From Piper betle (Eukaryota; Streptophyta; Magnoliopsida; Piperales; Piperaceae): a stretch of 64,000 bases of DNA. The stretch is taken from contig JAURVB010007694.1 in NCBI GenBank assembly GCA_033002965.1, positions 124,001-188,000 of the forward strand, written 5' to 3'. Positions 25,261-36,790 of this stretch are shown here, in pieces. The translations under genes were made by a program, and so were the position numbers. A model generated the notes under the pieces. That model had not been told where the DNA came from. It saw nothing but the letters and a program-made list of their open reading frames with translations, and searched no databases. Within the stretch, counting starts at the first letter, position 1, and each line of letters begins with the position of its first letter.

Positions 25261-28200
25261 CGATGTCGGTTGTGTGTTATGAACCACGAGGTCATGTGTA
25301 CCCATGTATATGATGATAATGTCAGTAACATAGCCCCAGAATGAGTTATCAGAATATATGAAAGTACGTTTAGATGTTTTTTATTTATTTTAGTATTAGA
25401 CCATAGAATTATTTTTCGGTTGAATAATGCATTAGGATGCGTTATAGGGCAGTTTGGGGGGTTATTAGTTATAGAGCATGTCATTGTGATGTTATAGTGT
25501 GTATTATATTTTATGAGATTTTCCCCTATTTTCCTCAATGTTACTAGGGATTACAAGTTAGTTATTATTTTTGACTTGAGTGGGATTCGAGTCAAGTTTT
25601 ATTTACGAAACTACCACCAAACTTCACCTTGACCTCCCATCCTCAGCCGTCGACAACCCCTCCAGTCACCGCACCATCCCCGACCGACTGTAGATGCAAG
25701 CCCCACCGTGTCGTTGCCGTGCCACCTCAAGCACCCCCAGCCACTGCTTGGTCGCCACGATGCCCAACTCTACAAAATTACACTGCCCTTCTTGGCATTG
25801 ATTCACTACCGTTCGTGCTACTGACGCTATCCCCTTCGACCTTTTGATCATTTCCCCCATACCCAACGTTGCCACTGAGGCCCGATCAGACAATCATAAC
25901 CAACCCCAGCCGACTTGTCACCGCCACCACCGTTGGGTCGAACTCACCAAGCCAGTGCTGACCCAGAGCCCCGATTTCCTTGCTGGAAAACTACTGGAAA
26001 CCTCTGAAAAACCAATTTCGTTGAAATTTACCCGATCTTCAGCCAAATTCATCTAGTCGAAACCGATCAAATTTCGGACACCATCGGGTGCCAAATTCGA
26101 GTCTCGACCTAGTTGACAAAACCCTAGTTGTTGCTAATTGCCGATGACGCAAGGTATAATTAGCTCCAATTTAATTTCTTAAAGGTGATAATTATTAGCA
26201 CAACATGCAAGGATTGATGAATTGATGTGTTAGATATTTTTATTCTAATAAAAATATGAATTTGCTTGATTGAATTGTATTAAAATGAATGTTAAGGAAC
26301 TAATTAGGTAAACTAAGTAATTATCATAATTTAATGTAATGTAGTGTAGGAAATCTATATGGATTGATGATATGATTGTGTGTATGCTATAGGCTGATGT
26401 GAATGCATCATAAGTGGGTGTTAGCCTTCAGTTTTATGTGTAAGTACGGAGTAGGAGCTCGCTGCCTAGGCGTGTGGACACGATTGAAGCTTGTATCGGG
26501 TCATTTAGGACTCGTTCCCCATTTTACGTTCTATTCCATTGTATGTTTGTTTTATTACTTGCAGGATGGGTTAAGTGGCATTTTATCAGATCCCATTTAA
26601 CACTGGCCATTTAATCAACTAGTTTTTCAGATTAATAACCCTCTAGGATGAGATCACTTGAGTTTGATTTCAAAAATAAGATCCACTATAATTTGCCTTT
26701 GGGTATATTATATAAATCCCTTCCTAGACCTATATATAGTTTTATCATGTTTGTGATCAGGTCATTTAGGACTCATCTCACACCATGAGTGGGTGTACGT
26801 GCCAGTCAAAGCAGGCTCTGGATTAGTGAGAGGGCTACTCCATTCCCAAGGGATCCTGACAACTCCGGTTTTGAATTCCTCACACCCAGAGAAACGTGAA
26901 GGTTTACAAGTATTGTTTAGTACAACGCACATCCGGACTTATGGTTCAAAGAGTACTAAAGGCGACTGTCTGAGAGTACTCTGGCTTTCATGCTCAAGGC
27001 TTGGAGAATTATAGAAGAAAGGAGATGGATTATGATACACTGGTAGTCCCAAGGGACCAAGAAAATGAGAAAATGTCGAGAGAGGCATCAGACCAGTCAA
27101 TTCAGGATCCTAGATGCCCTTAGGAGTGTTCATGAGAAGTATATAAATATTTTCTTCAAAATGAGAGTCATCTCTCATTTGCAAGTTTTCTATTTAGTTA
27201 TATATTTGGACCAGTAACACCCGTTACTGATTTTCTTTTATATATATGTAAGTGAGGATTAAATACTAGATACGCCGGCTTGGACAAAGGAGAAGTGACA
27301 TACCTTGCACGCACACACACATGCTCGCCGATAGAATATTTGTTTTGGCTATTTTGGTTGTTTGTTATGTTATCATGAAAATGAAATTCTTGTGATGAAA
27401 TTGGCTAATATAAAAGATGACATGATGAAGATTTTGGTAAATGGAAATGGATAGTGATAATATGATCTAAAATATATATTAGTGTACAGATTGAATGATA
27501 AAGTGGAAATGAAAATTTGCAGGTGGGTTGAGACCCAATAAGTAGAGAATATTTTGATGTGGCCGATATAAATATTTATGTGGAAAATATGGTGCAATGT
27601 ATGAATTTGGATTTATGTATTTATATAGGTTGATTTGATAGGATAGCCCCTAATTGCATTTTCAGGGAAAATTTTGTCCATTTTATTTTAGGAATTTTTA
27701 TTGATTTTATCATAATTATGTTGGTATGTAAATAGGTTGTCATGTTATCCATGTAGTAGTATATTAGGAATCTGTGTATTCATCCATGCATATCGATTAA
27801 TATCTTCTATCTTGAGACACCGAGAGTAGATCCATTTAGGTTAGGTTTAGGTTAACCAATTTAATCGGGACATATGATATTCCAGTTCAATTTGTGAGCG
27901 AGCCGGATTTGGGGTGTCACAGGTTCTACTGAAAATGATGCAGTTGGATTGGGTTAATTGCTACATATATCATAATTTGCTGACCAAATCTTTTTTGGCT
28001 ATTTATAATGACTGCTAGTTGAGTCATGGAATTACAGTTAATTCAATTTGTTCAACAGATCCTATTAAACACTAAGACAAGATTAGAGGAGGGATGGACA
28101 TTTCTTTTTCTGGTTTAAGAATTGAAAATGAGGCAAGAAGGTTTATGTGGATATGGATGTTACACCTTCGGGATTATCTCATTATTCACTTTTTCAAGGG

Positions 28201-28437
28201 CTTTGACCAGAAGAAGATCTGCGTAAATATTTGTCACAGCAGAACTGATTGTGAACATCATCAACTAGACATAGAATTCCATTCCCAGATTACTAGGGCA
28301 TAGGGGATGATGCTATATTCATGATTTATATTTGTCGATATAATGCATTCCATTTTTTGTGTTATTCAAGTCAACAATATAGCTTGAAGTATTTTAATTA
28401 TTTTTCTAAGCACTCTTGTTGTTGAACAAGTGTTATG

Positions 28438-28641
28438 CTACCTCTCTCCAGCTGCCTTCACTATGTGAACAAGAAGATGGCGTGGGTGCTCATCCAACAT
28501 TGTAACTACAAAATTGACCTCGTCATACATGTGAGGCCCTTGATGAGGTGCAGTGGCCATTGAGATTTGATTTCTTCTGCCCTTAGTTAAAAGGTCTCCG
28601 TTTCCATTCCACTTGGTCCTGGTGGATGCAGGATGCGTCAC
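28438..28641 (-). other. 67-codon open frame, unrecognised
   Basis: On the minus strand a 67-codon frame (MTHPASTRTKWNGNGDLLTK...) lies in the unique DNA between the B1 solo LTR and the TRIM array, within the presumed SWI3-like intron. Its codon use is less AT-biased than its surroundings. I do not recognise a family, and it may be a decayed gene fragment or chance. Confidence 0.2.
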
Positions 28642-29369
28642 CCGTTAACAATGTTTGGGCCCTATGGGCCCCCAAAGGGACTTGCAACAGGTGTCACATG
28701 CCTCTCTTAATCCAAAAGCTAGCTCAAGGAATAAGGGTTTTTCATTAGCCTATATACAAGTCACCAACATCATCCACGACCGATGTGGGATAAACCTAAC
28801 AACTCCCCTTCGCACATTGGGCGATCCCGAAACTATCATCATATCACAATCTCCTCTTCATTAGACGGAACTTACATATCATCACTTGGCAAAACTCCCC
28901 TTAAATCATTAGATGGAACCCATGAAGGAAACTCCGACAATCGGTGCATGAAAATACCAAATCTCCCAAGATCGAAACCTGGCTCTTATACCACTGTTGG
29001 GCCCCTTGGGCCCCAAAAGGGACTTACAATAGGTATCACGTGCGTCTCTTAATCTAAAAGTTAGCTCAGGGGACAAGACTTTCCCATTAGCCTATATATA
29101 AGTCACCAACACCCTCTATGACCAAATATCATCACCTAGAAAAACTTCCCTGCTCCCCTTAAATCATCAGGTGGAACCCATGAAGGAAACTTTGACAATC
29201 GAAATAGGCAAATACCAAATCTCACAAGATCGTAACCTGGCTCTGATACCACTGTTGGGCCTTTTGGGCCCCCAAAAGGGACTTGTAATAGGTGTCACGG
29301 GCGTCTCTTAATCCAAAAGCTAGCTCAGGGGATAAGGTTTCCCTATTAGCCTATATATAAGTCACCAAC

Positions 29370-32282
29370 TGTAAAACCCACGATTCGAGTTAGGGTTTTA
29401 TATTCAGAACCGGCCGGGTCGACCGTTATTTTTCGAGTTGAGTCAGTTTCAGGACACGTGTACCGAGCCGACGCCGGTCGCGTGTATGAGTTATGAGGGT
29501 CATGGTACCCAAGTATATGATGATAACGTCATGAACACAGCAGAACAGAATGAGTTATCAGAATATATGAGAGTATGCCAGTGATTTTTTTATTTTTATA
29601 TATAGTGGATCGTAGAATTAGTTTTAGGCCGTTTACCGCGTTAGGACGCGTTACGGGCATTTTGGGTGGGTTGATAGTTCTAGAGCATATCATTATGATT
29701 TTTGGTGTTGTTTGATTTTATGGGATTTTTCCCAAATTTTTTTGGAATTTTTTACGACTTAAATATTATTTTGACTCGAGTCAGAGACGAGTCAAGTAAT
29801 ATTTACGACCTTGCCACCACACACCCTGCGCCTTTCTTTCTTCCCCAAACCAAACCCTCGCCCGCGCCACCCCTGTTCGCGCGCCACCGCCGCCACGGCC
29901 GACGCCGCCCAGCTACCGATCGCCGCCCCTAGCTCTGCCACGACGTTGCCGTGCCGCCCCGACTAGCCCCGGCCGCTGCCAGGCCGCCGCGACGTCGGAA
30001 TCGGCTCGCCTAGCGCCGCGGCTACATTTCGGTCGCGTCGCCGATTCCGCCGCCGGCGAGCATCGCCACCACGATCAGGTGGTCGCCTCAGCACCCTCGA
30101 CCACCCAGTGACGCTTCCTGACCAGAGCGGAGGCCGTCGCCGCCGTGGCCGGCCGGATCTAGCAACCACCACGGCCGGCCTCTGTTTTATGCATTTTCCG
30201 GCGAGCCGCCACCTCCGTTGGCCTCATCGACCTTGTAGATGAGTCGGGCTCGCCGAGCCGGTTCCAATGGTACCCTACATGACCCCTATCCAGCTACTAG
30301 ATACCACCGGCAATTGTCACCGGAAAACCACCAGAAGTCGCCGGAAAACCGCCAGCAGCTGCCGGAAAACCGCCGGAAAATCGGAATTTCTGGAATTCGC
30401 CAGAATTCACCGGATCTTCTGCGGGGCTCACCCGGTGGAGCCCGATCGAGCTTCGGACGCCGATGAGCGCCGAATTTGAGCTCTGAGATGCGCCGATTGT
30501 CGACGACGAGAGGTATAATTACCTCCAATTTGATTATTTAAATTGATGATTATTAGCATAACATGGTAGCATGGACCGATTATTTATCATGATAGTGCCT
30601 AATTTTTGATGAAGTAATGATTGTATGATTTGAGGAATTGTAATTGAATAGTAAGTGAGCTAATGAGATAAAATAAGTTGGAGCATGATAAGTGATCATG
30701 ATGTAATTTAGAAAAATAGAATAAAATATAGTATGAATAGTTTGAGTTATGATTATTCTCTTTCATGATTATTTGACTATGATGGATGATTATTATGTCG
30801 TGTGTGGGATTCATTGATTTTGATGCATCATGTAGTTAGAAGGCGTTAGTATTTAGTTTTGATGTGTAGGTACGGAGTAGGAGCTCGCCGCCTAGGCGCG
30901 ATGACCCGCTTGGAGCTTCTACCAGGTCCGTTTAGGACTCGTCTGTTTTAATCTTTTCTATTGTATGTTTGATTTATTTTCTGCAGGACGAGTTAAGTGG
31001 CGTTTTATCGGATCCCACTTAACTCGGGCCATTTAATCGATCATTTTCCGGATTAATAACCCCTCGAGGATGAGATCCCTCGAGGTTGATTTCGAAAACA
31101 AGATCCACCAAAAGTTGCCTTCGGGCCTATTATGTAACTCCCTACCCAAGCCTATATATATATAGTTTTCGTGTTTCTGTGAGACGAGAGATGGAGAAAT
31201 CGACTGCACGTACCTTGCAGAGGATGCCGTGACAGTCAAAGCGGGCTCTGGATTAGTGCCAGCGGACTGTTCCATTCCCGAGGGATCCTGATAACTCTGC
31301 GTTTGAGTTCCTCACACCCGGAGAACGTGGAGGTTTACGGGTACTGTTTAGTACAGCGCATGTCCGGACTTGTGGTTCAAAGGGTACTAAAGGCGACTGC
31401 CTGAGAGTACTCGGCCTTCGTGCTCAAGGCCAGGAGAAATATGGAGGTAAGGAGAGGGCTTAGGATAAAGTTTCACGAGAAGTACTGAAAAAGAAGTGCC
31501 GAGAGCGGCATAGTACTAGCAGCAGTAAGTTCGGGATGCTACCGGGTCTGCAGCCTAGTGGCTCCTCAGTAGTGCCCTTCAGAGTGTTCACGTGGAGTAT
31601 GATGTTTTCTTTCATATGAGAGTTTGCTCTCATAGCCAGCTTGTTATAGTTATTTTATTTTCCGGACCAGTAATACTTGTTACTGACGTGTTTTTATACT
31701 ATATGTAGGTAATAATCACGAGTTGGAGGAGCCAGCTTGGACGGAGGAGCAATGAGGTCTTGTACACACACACATGTTAGATTTCTGAATGTTTAATTTT
31801 GTGTTATTATGTTATTATATTGTGAATGACATGTTCAAATGCATGAGACATGATAGAATGTGAAATGATCAGAGTAGCGCAGCAAAAGTGTGATGGGTTA
31901 GGACCCAAAGTTCAGAGAATGATGAATATAATAGATTAGAAGTATGTGTGAATGCTATCGTTGCTATACGTATATATGTTTGAATATACGAGTTTGACAG
32001 GGTGGCCCCTAATTACATTTTTAGGGGAAATTCTGTCCCTTTCATTTTATAATTTTTTACAAATTTTGATTGTAATTGTGTTGGTGTGAAATTTAGGTTG
32101 CATGTCATCCATGTAGTATCATGTTAGGGTTTTATGAATTTATCCATGCATGACGAGTCGTATTTACATCTTAAGACGCCGAGATTGGATCCGTATGAGT
32201 TAGGTTCGGGTTAGCCAACCTAACCGGGGCTGGTAACATGCCAGTTCGGTTCACGAGTGTGAACCGGATTTGGGGTGTTACA
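29370..32282 (+). mobile_element. B2: solo LTR, family B, inside the TRIM array
   Basis: It is 2913 bp, starts TGTAAAACCC and ends GGTGTTACA. It has a perfect 5-bp target-site duplication CCAAC (29365-29369 and 32283-32287) and splits one TRIM LTR. It contains a CpG-rich block (29810-30480), the conserved GAGGTATAATTACC and TACGGAGTAGGAGCTCG segments, and a TATATATATA box near 31150 followed by TAGTTTTCGTG. It is far better preserved than B1. Confidence 0.92.
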
Positions 32283-32634
32283 CCAACACCCTCTATGACT
32301 AATGTGAGATAAACCAACAAGTCCCCTAAATAGATCGGGCGATCCCAAAATCATCATCGTCTGATAATCTCCCCTTCATGGCATCCACCTAGCAAACTAC
32401 CCTTAAATCATCAAGTGGAACCCATGAAAGAGACAACTACAATCGGTGTAGGCAAACACCAAATCCCACTTGGCTCTGATACTATTGTTGGGCCCTATGG
32501 GCCAACAAAGAGACTTGCAACATGTGTCACAAGTCTCTCTTAATCCAAAAGCTAGCTTAAGGAATAAGGCTTTCCTATTAGCCTATATACAAGCTACCAA
32601 CATCATCTACGACCAATGTGGGATAAACCCAACA

Positions 32635-33447
32635 ACTCTCCTTCACATTGGGCAACCCCGAAACTATCATCGTCTGACAATCTCCTCTTCATTAGACGTA
32701 ACTCACATATCATCATCTGACAAATCTCTAACAACTCCCTTCACACATCAGGTGACCCCAAAACTATCATCGTCTGACAATCTCCCCTTAAAACTATCAT
32801 CATCATTATATCATCACTTGACAAAACTCCAACAACTCCCCTTCACACATCAGGTGACCCCGAAACTATCATCGTCTGGCAATCTCCCCTTCACAGATCG
32901 AGTGACCCCAAAGCAATTATCATCTGGCAATCTCAATCTCCCCTTCACACATCGGGTGACCTTAAAACTATCATCGTCATATCTGACAAAACGCGAACAA
33001 CTCCCCTTTACACATCAGGTGACCCCAAAACTATCATCGATCTCCCCTTCACACATCGGGTGACCTTAAAACTATCATCGTCATATCTGACAAAACGCGA
33101 ACAACTCCCCTTTACACATCAGGTGACCCCAAAACTATCATCGTCTGGCAATCTCCCCTTCACACATTGAGTGACCCCGAAACTATTATCCTCTAGCAAT
33201 GTGTGACCCCGAAACTATTATCCTCTAGCAATCTCCTCTTCATCAGACGAACCCACATATCGTCACCTGACAAAACTTGGCAATCTCCACATATCATTAC
33301 TGACAAACTCCCCTAAAATCTATCGTCACCTGACAAAACTTGGCAATCTCCACATATCATTACCTGACAAAACTCCCCCTTAAAATCTAGTGAAGGAAAC
33401 TCTGACAATCGGCGTAGGCAAGAACAATTTTCCAAGATCTTAACCAC
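32635..33447. repeat. Expanded tandem repeats in the last TRIM internal segment
   Basis: Units resemble CCTTCACACATCAGGTGACC followed by an AAAACTATCATCGTCTG motif, with a period near 50 bp and higher-order periods. A perfect 103-bp duplication with a 104-bp period lies at 32937-33039 and 33041-33143. The long open frame at 32470-33063 is a by-product of the repeat. Confidence 0.8.
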
Positions 33448-33601
33448 TGTTGGGCCCTTTAGGCCCCCAAAGGGATTTACAATAGGTGTCACGGGCTTTA
33501 CTTAATCCAAAAGCTAGCTCAAGGGATAAGGCTTTCCCATTAGCCTATATACAAGTTACGGACACCTTTTACGACCGATGTGGGATAAACCCAACAAACA
33601 A

Positions 33602-34375
33602 GGCAAGAAAGACTCTAAAATATGATGAATGTTAAGAAAATGAATAAAAGGCAAACCTGGAAATAAAGGATGAAGGCAACAAAAGGAAGGCCTAAGACAT
33701 TTTTATACTGAAATTAACCAACAAAAAGAATGGGCTTTAATTGGTATACTGAATTTAAACAAACAAAGAGGAGGACAGCCCACTTATATTTGATGGCAAG
33801 GGGTTCATGATACATCTCAAGCTAGAAATAAATTGATAGTTGTAAGCAAATATCCCTCTTTATTGTTGATGTAAGATCATCTATAATTAGAGGTATAATC
33901 GTTCTTTCTATTTGCAGGAATTAATTATGTTTATATTAATTACAATTGTAGAAGTTTTAGTTGCTCTATAACTACGTAATTTTTCTATCAATGCAAACGG
34001 GTTTTGAGCTGATTAATAGCCGAAGTATGGTGGTGTTCTGTTATCTCCCATGTTCTTGATTGTCTTCCTTCATTTCTTTTTGTTTGCTTGTTCTTAACAT
34101 ATCATCTTTGATTTCTAACCTTTAATCTGCTAATAAACTGCATCACTACTCACTTAAGAAACTATTCTCTGATAGGATCCTATAGGGCTTAAGGAAATAT
34201 ATCTCACAACTTGATGTTTGTCACTTTCCTGATTTTGTTATAACTTGGATGCATTTTTCTTGTTTTTATCTTAGTGCTGCTTGTTTCATATTAGAAATTA
34301 GTTTAGTTCATATCCTGAGCTGTTCCATTACCAAAAATAGGAAGGTGATCAAGCTAATTTTGATTTTGTTTACAG
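33602..34375. other. Unique AT-rich DNA, presumed SWI3-like intron
   Basis: No repeat boundary or family-like open frame seen. It ends in a pyrimidine-rich acceptor (TTTTGTTTACAG) at 34375. Confidence 0.45.
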
Positions 34376-34525
34376 AAATGCCACATTCAAGTTTTGGCAG
34401 TGTGTCAGCCTCATCAATATTGAAGCTTCGAGCCACAGTTGCTACTGCTCTTGGTGCAGCGGCTGCAAATGCCAAATTATTGGCAGACCAGGAAGAAAGG
34501 GAAATTGATAATAAATATTTAATAA
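34376..34525 (+). CDS. SWI3-like exon: AKLLADQEER block, cut by insertion
   Basis: After TTTACAG the frame reads EMPHSSFGSVSAS and then the conserved ATALGAAAANAKLLADQEER, then EID. Family members continue from here into a Leu-rich coiled coil. Here the match stops where a MITE-like element starts. A good donor (TTCAG then GTAAGT) stands at 34999/35000, 18 nt beyond the element, so the original exon probably ended there. Confidence 0.65.
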
Positions 34526-34981
34526 GGTGTTTGGTTGTCTTATTTTGGTCCTACTTAAAAGAAAAATAAAAAAATTTAGAGATAACACATGAAATTGGTG
34601 TTTAGTAAAAGGTCAAAGTAATTAAAAATAATAGATTTTTTTTACTATTTTTATATAAAACGTTAAAAAAAGAAAGTAATGCATAGACTCTAAAAAATTT
34701 TTTCTCGTAATTGTCACATTCCCTCTCCGCCTCTTCCCCATTCCTTCCCTGTCGCATCACTCCCCCTCTCTTTGTCTCGTGCCCTCCCCTTCTTCTCTGC
34801 ACTTGTTCTACCTCCGACTTCTAATTGTAAAATAATATCATTAGAATTTTTAAAAATAATTATATGTGTCAAACATTATTTTATAAGCTTTGCCACTTGT
34901 AATAGTTCTAATAAATCAAAAACCACCATAAAATTTTCTCTAAATTTTATATAAAATTTTTTATCCCAACTAAATGCCCTC
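34526..34981. mobile_element. MITE-like element (about 456 bp) in SWI3-like exon
   Basis: The terminal inverted repeats are imperfect: GGTGTTTGGTTGTC on the left, and the complement of CAACTAAATGCCCTC on the right. TAA flanks both sides (34523-34525, 34982-34984), as in PIF/Harbinger (Tourist) MITEs. It has an AT-rich body with a pyrimidine-rich core and no transposase frame. A hAT origin is not excluded. Confidence 0.55.
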
Positions 34982-34999
34982 TAACTTTATTAAATTCAG

Positions 35000-35628
35000 G
35001 TAAGTTTGCTTGACCGATTGTATAGAATAATTTCGACTATAAATAATTAATATTTCATCAGAAATTATATGTAAATAATATCTTGTTCGATGTATGACCA
35101 AGACTACCATTTATAAAACCCAATAACTGAACAGTGAATCAGCTAAATAATACTTCTTTTCAATCCAAAAATAAAAAAAGCTAAAAATTGAAGGAAAGTA
35201 AAGAGTACTCAAAAGAGGTCAAACGTGAAAGGTGCTGCAGTGCTCTGTGCACGAGGAAGAGGCAGGCGAGAACTTGACAGGAAACCAACTTGCATTCAGA
35301 CAGCCTATCTTTCAACTTGCCTCAAACGATGCTCCAAAATCCTTTGTGGCTATTTGCAGAGCACAAGTTCAGTTATAAATTACCATTTTCTGCTTCCAAC
35401 TAATAATAAGTATTTATCAGTTGACTTGGCAAAATAACTAATCTATGCTTTTTAGTGGAGGGCGACTCAAGACTAATTAACCTCAATTTAGTGAGTTTCC
35501 ACTCGAAAAATATTCGATTGAAATCCTTATGAAGTCAAATGAGCGGAATATGGGTTTTATGGTTTGACCTTATTTGACTTGAAATTAATCATTTAATTAT
35601 ATTAACAATTTGAGACTTTGACAATTAT
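35000..35628. other. No gene seen
   Basis: AT-rich DNA downstream of the presumed SWI3-like donor. I looked for the missing coiled-coil exon and did not find it. There is one 70-codon frame at 35225-35437 with no recognisable family. Confidence 0.4.
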
Positions 35629-35630
35629 AT

Positions 35631-35950
35631 AGGATGTTTGGTAGCATCATTTTGAACTTATTTATGAGAAAATATAAAATTGTAACGATAAAAACAAACA
35701 GATTTGACAAAATGTTGATAAAATATAAAATAGGAGAAACACTCTTTAAAATCCTTTACAAACTGTTATAAAAGAAAGAGGGTTTGATTCTTTTCTATTT
35801 TTTTCAAAATCTTGAACAAAATTAACTAATAATTGTTACAGTCAAATATATTTGTGAGTTGTCACTTTTCACCAATGTAACCAAAATAAATTTGTAACAA
35901 AACTTTTTAAAGATTTCATATAAATTTGTTTATGACAACCAAATATTCTA
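35631..35950. mobile_element. Second MITE-like element with similar ends
   Basis: The left end AGGATGTTTGGTAGC and the complement of the right end (TAGAATATTTGGTTGTC) form imperfect inverted repeats. They resemble the ends of the 34526 element. The body is AT-rich and the target duplication is unclear. Confidence 0.4.
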
Positions 35951-36030
35951 TTAATGGAAAAATTAAGGTGAATTATACCTCATATAGCTTATATACATAT
36001 TTAACTTAGTGGGTACTACAAAATGATATA

Positions 36031-36044
36031 TATATATATATATA
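36031..36044. repeat. (TA)n microsatellite
   Basis: A short TA run next to the left candidate end of the MULE remnant. Confidence 0.8.
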
Positions 36045-36339
36045 GGATTTCATTGTGGTGCGGTGCATGCATTTGCACCGTATGCAGCACACCACACAAG
36101 AGCTGCTGGATCAAATCTAGTGGCTCTCGTTTCTCCCCTTCTCTCTCCCCCCAATCACGCTACCACCTCCCCAACCGTGCCCCCCTTCCCCCCAGCTAGG
36201 GGTGGTGGTCGTCATGGCAGGGGGTGGCAACCCATGCCCCCACCCCTTGCGACCCCTGCCTCTAGTCACAGCTGCCCCTCCCTCCCACCCACCACTGACC
36301 AACGGGCGGGGGGGTGTACTGTCGGGCCTGCCCCAGCCC

Positions 36340-36790
36340 CCGAACTCCCGACTTGAGTCAATAAAAAATTAATTCGGTCCCGACTCGAGTTAATAAAAAC
36401 TTGACTCGGTCTTGGTTTGAGTCAATAAAAAATTAATTTAGTCTGAACTCGAGTCAGTAAAAATTGAGTCTGTCCCGCCTTGAGTCAATAAAAAATTGAC
36501 TCAATCTCGACTCAATTCAATAAAATATTGACTCGGCTCCAACTTGAGTCAATAAAAAATTGACTTTGTCCAGACTAGAGTTAGTAAAAAATTAAATCTG
36601 TCCTAACTTGAGTCAATAAAAAATTGACTCGGTCCCAACTCGAGTCAATAAAAAATTGAATTTTCCCTGACTTGAGTTAATAAAAAATTAACTCGATCTC
36701 GAATCGAGTCAATAAAAATTGACTCGGTCCCAACTCGAGTCAGTAAAAACTTAACTCGGTCCCGACCCAAAATTAATAAATAATGCGTCC
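36340..36790. repeat. 32-bp minisatellite (GACTCGAGTCAATAAAAAATT type)
   Basis: About 13-14 units of roughly 32 bp, each with an ACTCGAGTCAATAAAAAATT-like core. The sequence beyond it (about 36770-36890) is the reverse complement of part of a family-B LTR. The unit resembles the TGACTCGAGTC segment found at the equivalent place in B LTRs, so the array probably grew from it. Confidence 0.8.

Larger units (their letters stand above)
22140..27921 (+). mobile_element. B1: solo LTR, family B, in SWI3-like intron, with nested C2
   Basis: It starts TATAAAACTC (TG changed to TA) and ends GGTGTCACA. It is flanked by a perfect 5-bp duplication GGTTC (22135-22139 and 27922-27926). Body segments match the other family-B LTRs: the TATGATGATAA region at 25310, the CpG-depleted GC-rich block at 25620-26100, the TACGGAGTAGGAGCTCG motif at 26444, and the AACTAGTTTTTCAGATTAAT region. 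A reversed family-C LTR (22243-25260) interrupts it. Many C-to-T and G-to-A changes indicate an old insertion. Confidence 0.85.
28652..33596 (-). mobile_element. Tandem TRIM array (five LTRs) with a nested solo LTR
   Basis: On the minus strand each LTR reads TGTTGGG...CCCAACA, about 149 bp, followed by GTGGTATCAGAGCC, a tRNA-iMet primer site. LTRs are at 28652-28801, 28995 to about 29127 (end lost), 29253-29369 continued at 32288-32319, 32486-32634 and 33448-33596. Internal segments of about 125-193 bp separate them, except the last, which is expanded to 813 bp by tandem repeats. The whole array is flanked by one perfect duplication AACAA (28647-28651 and 33597-33601), so it behaves as a single insertion. 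It encodes no protein; open frames across it are chance. Confidence 0.85.
21695..34999 (+). pseudogene. SWI3-type (SMARCC-like) SWI/SNF subunit, 3' exons, probably broken
   Basis: SWI3 proteins are core subunits of nuclear SWI/SNF chromatin-remodelling complexes. Three well-supported exons are visible. At 21695-21861, after TATTTTCAG, the exon encodes the conserved Ala-rich block (core LAGPNVTAAAAEAAISAL). At 21970-22016 it encodes an acidic linker. At 34376-34525, after TTTACAG, it encodes the ATALGAAAANAKLLADQEER block that precedes the C-terminal coiled coil. Phases agree: the first exon ends in phase 2, and the second ends in phase 1 and joins the third as a Glu codon. A 30-nt in-frame candidate exon lies at 27923-27952. 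The SWIRM and SANT domains would lie upstream of the window. The coiled coil is interrupted by a MITE-like insertion and I see no later exon, so loss of function is likely. The gene could also be an SWI3A- or SWI3B-type paralogue; I cannot decide which. Confidence 0.65.

Noticed and set aside
28094..28303. 70-codon plus-strand frame after B1
   Set aside because: No family resemblance and no splice phase linking it to the SWI3-like exons.
32470..33063. 197-codon plus-strand open frame
   Set aside because: It spans a TRIM LTR and its tandem-repeat interior; the periodic peptide follows the DNA repeat and has no domain.
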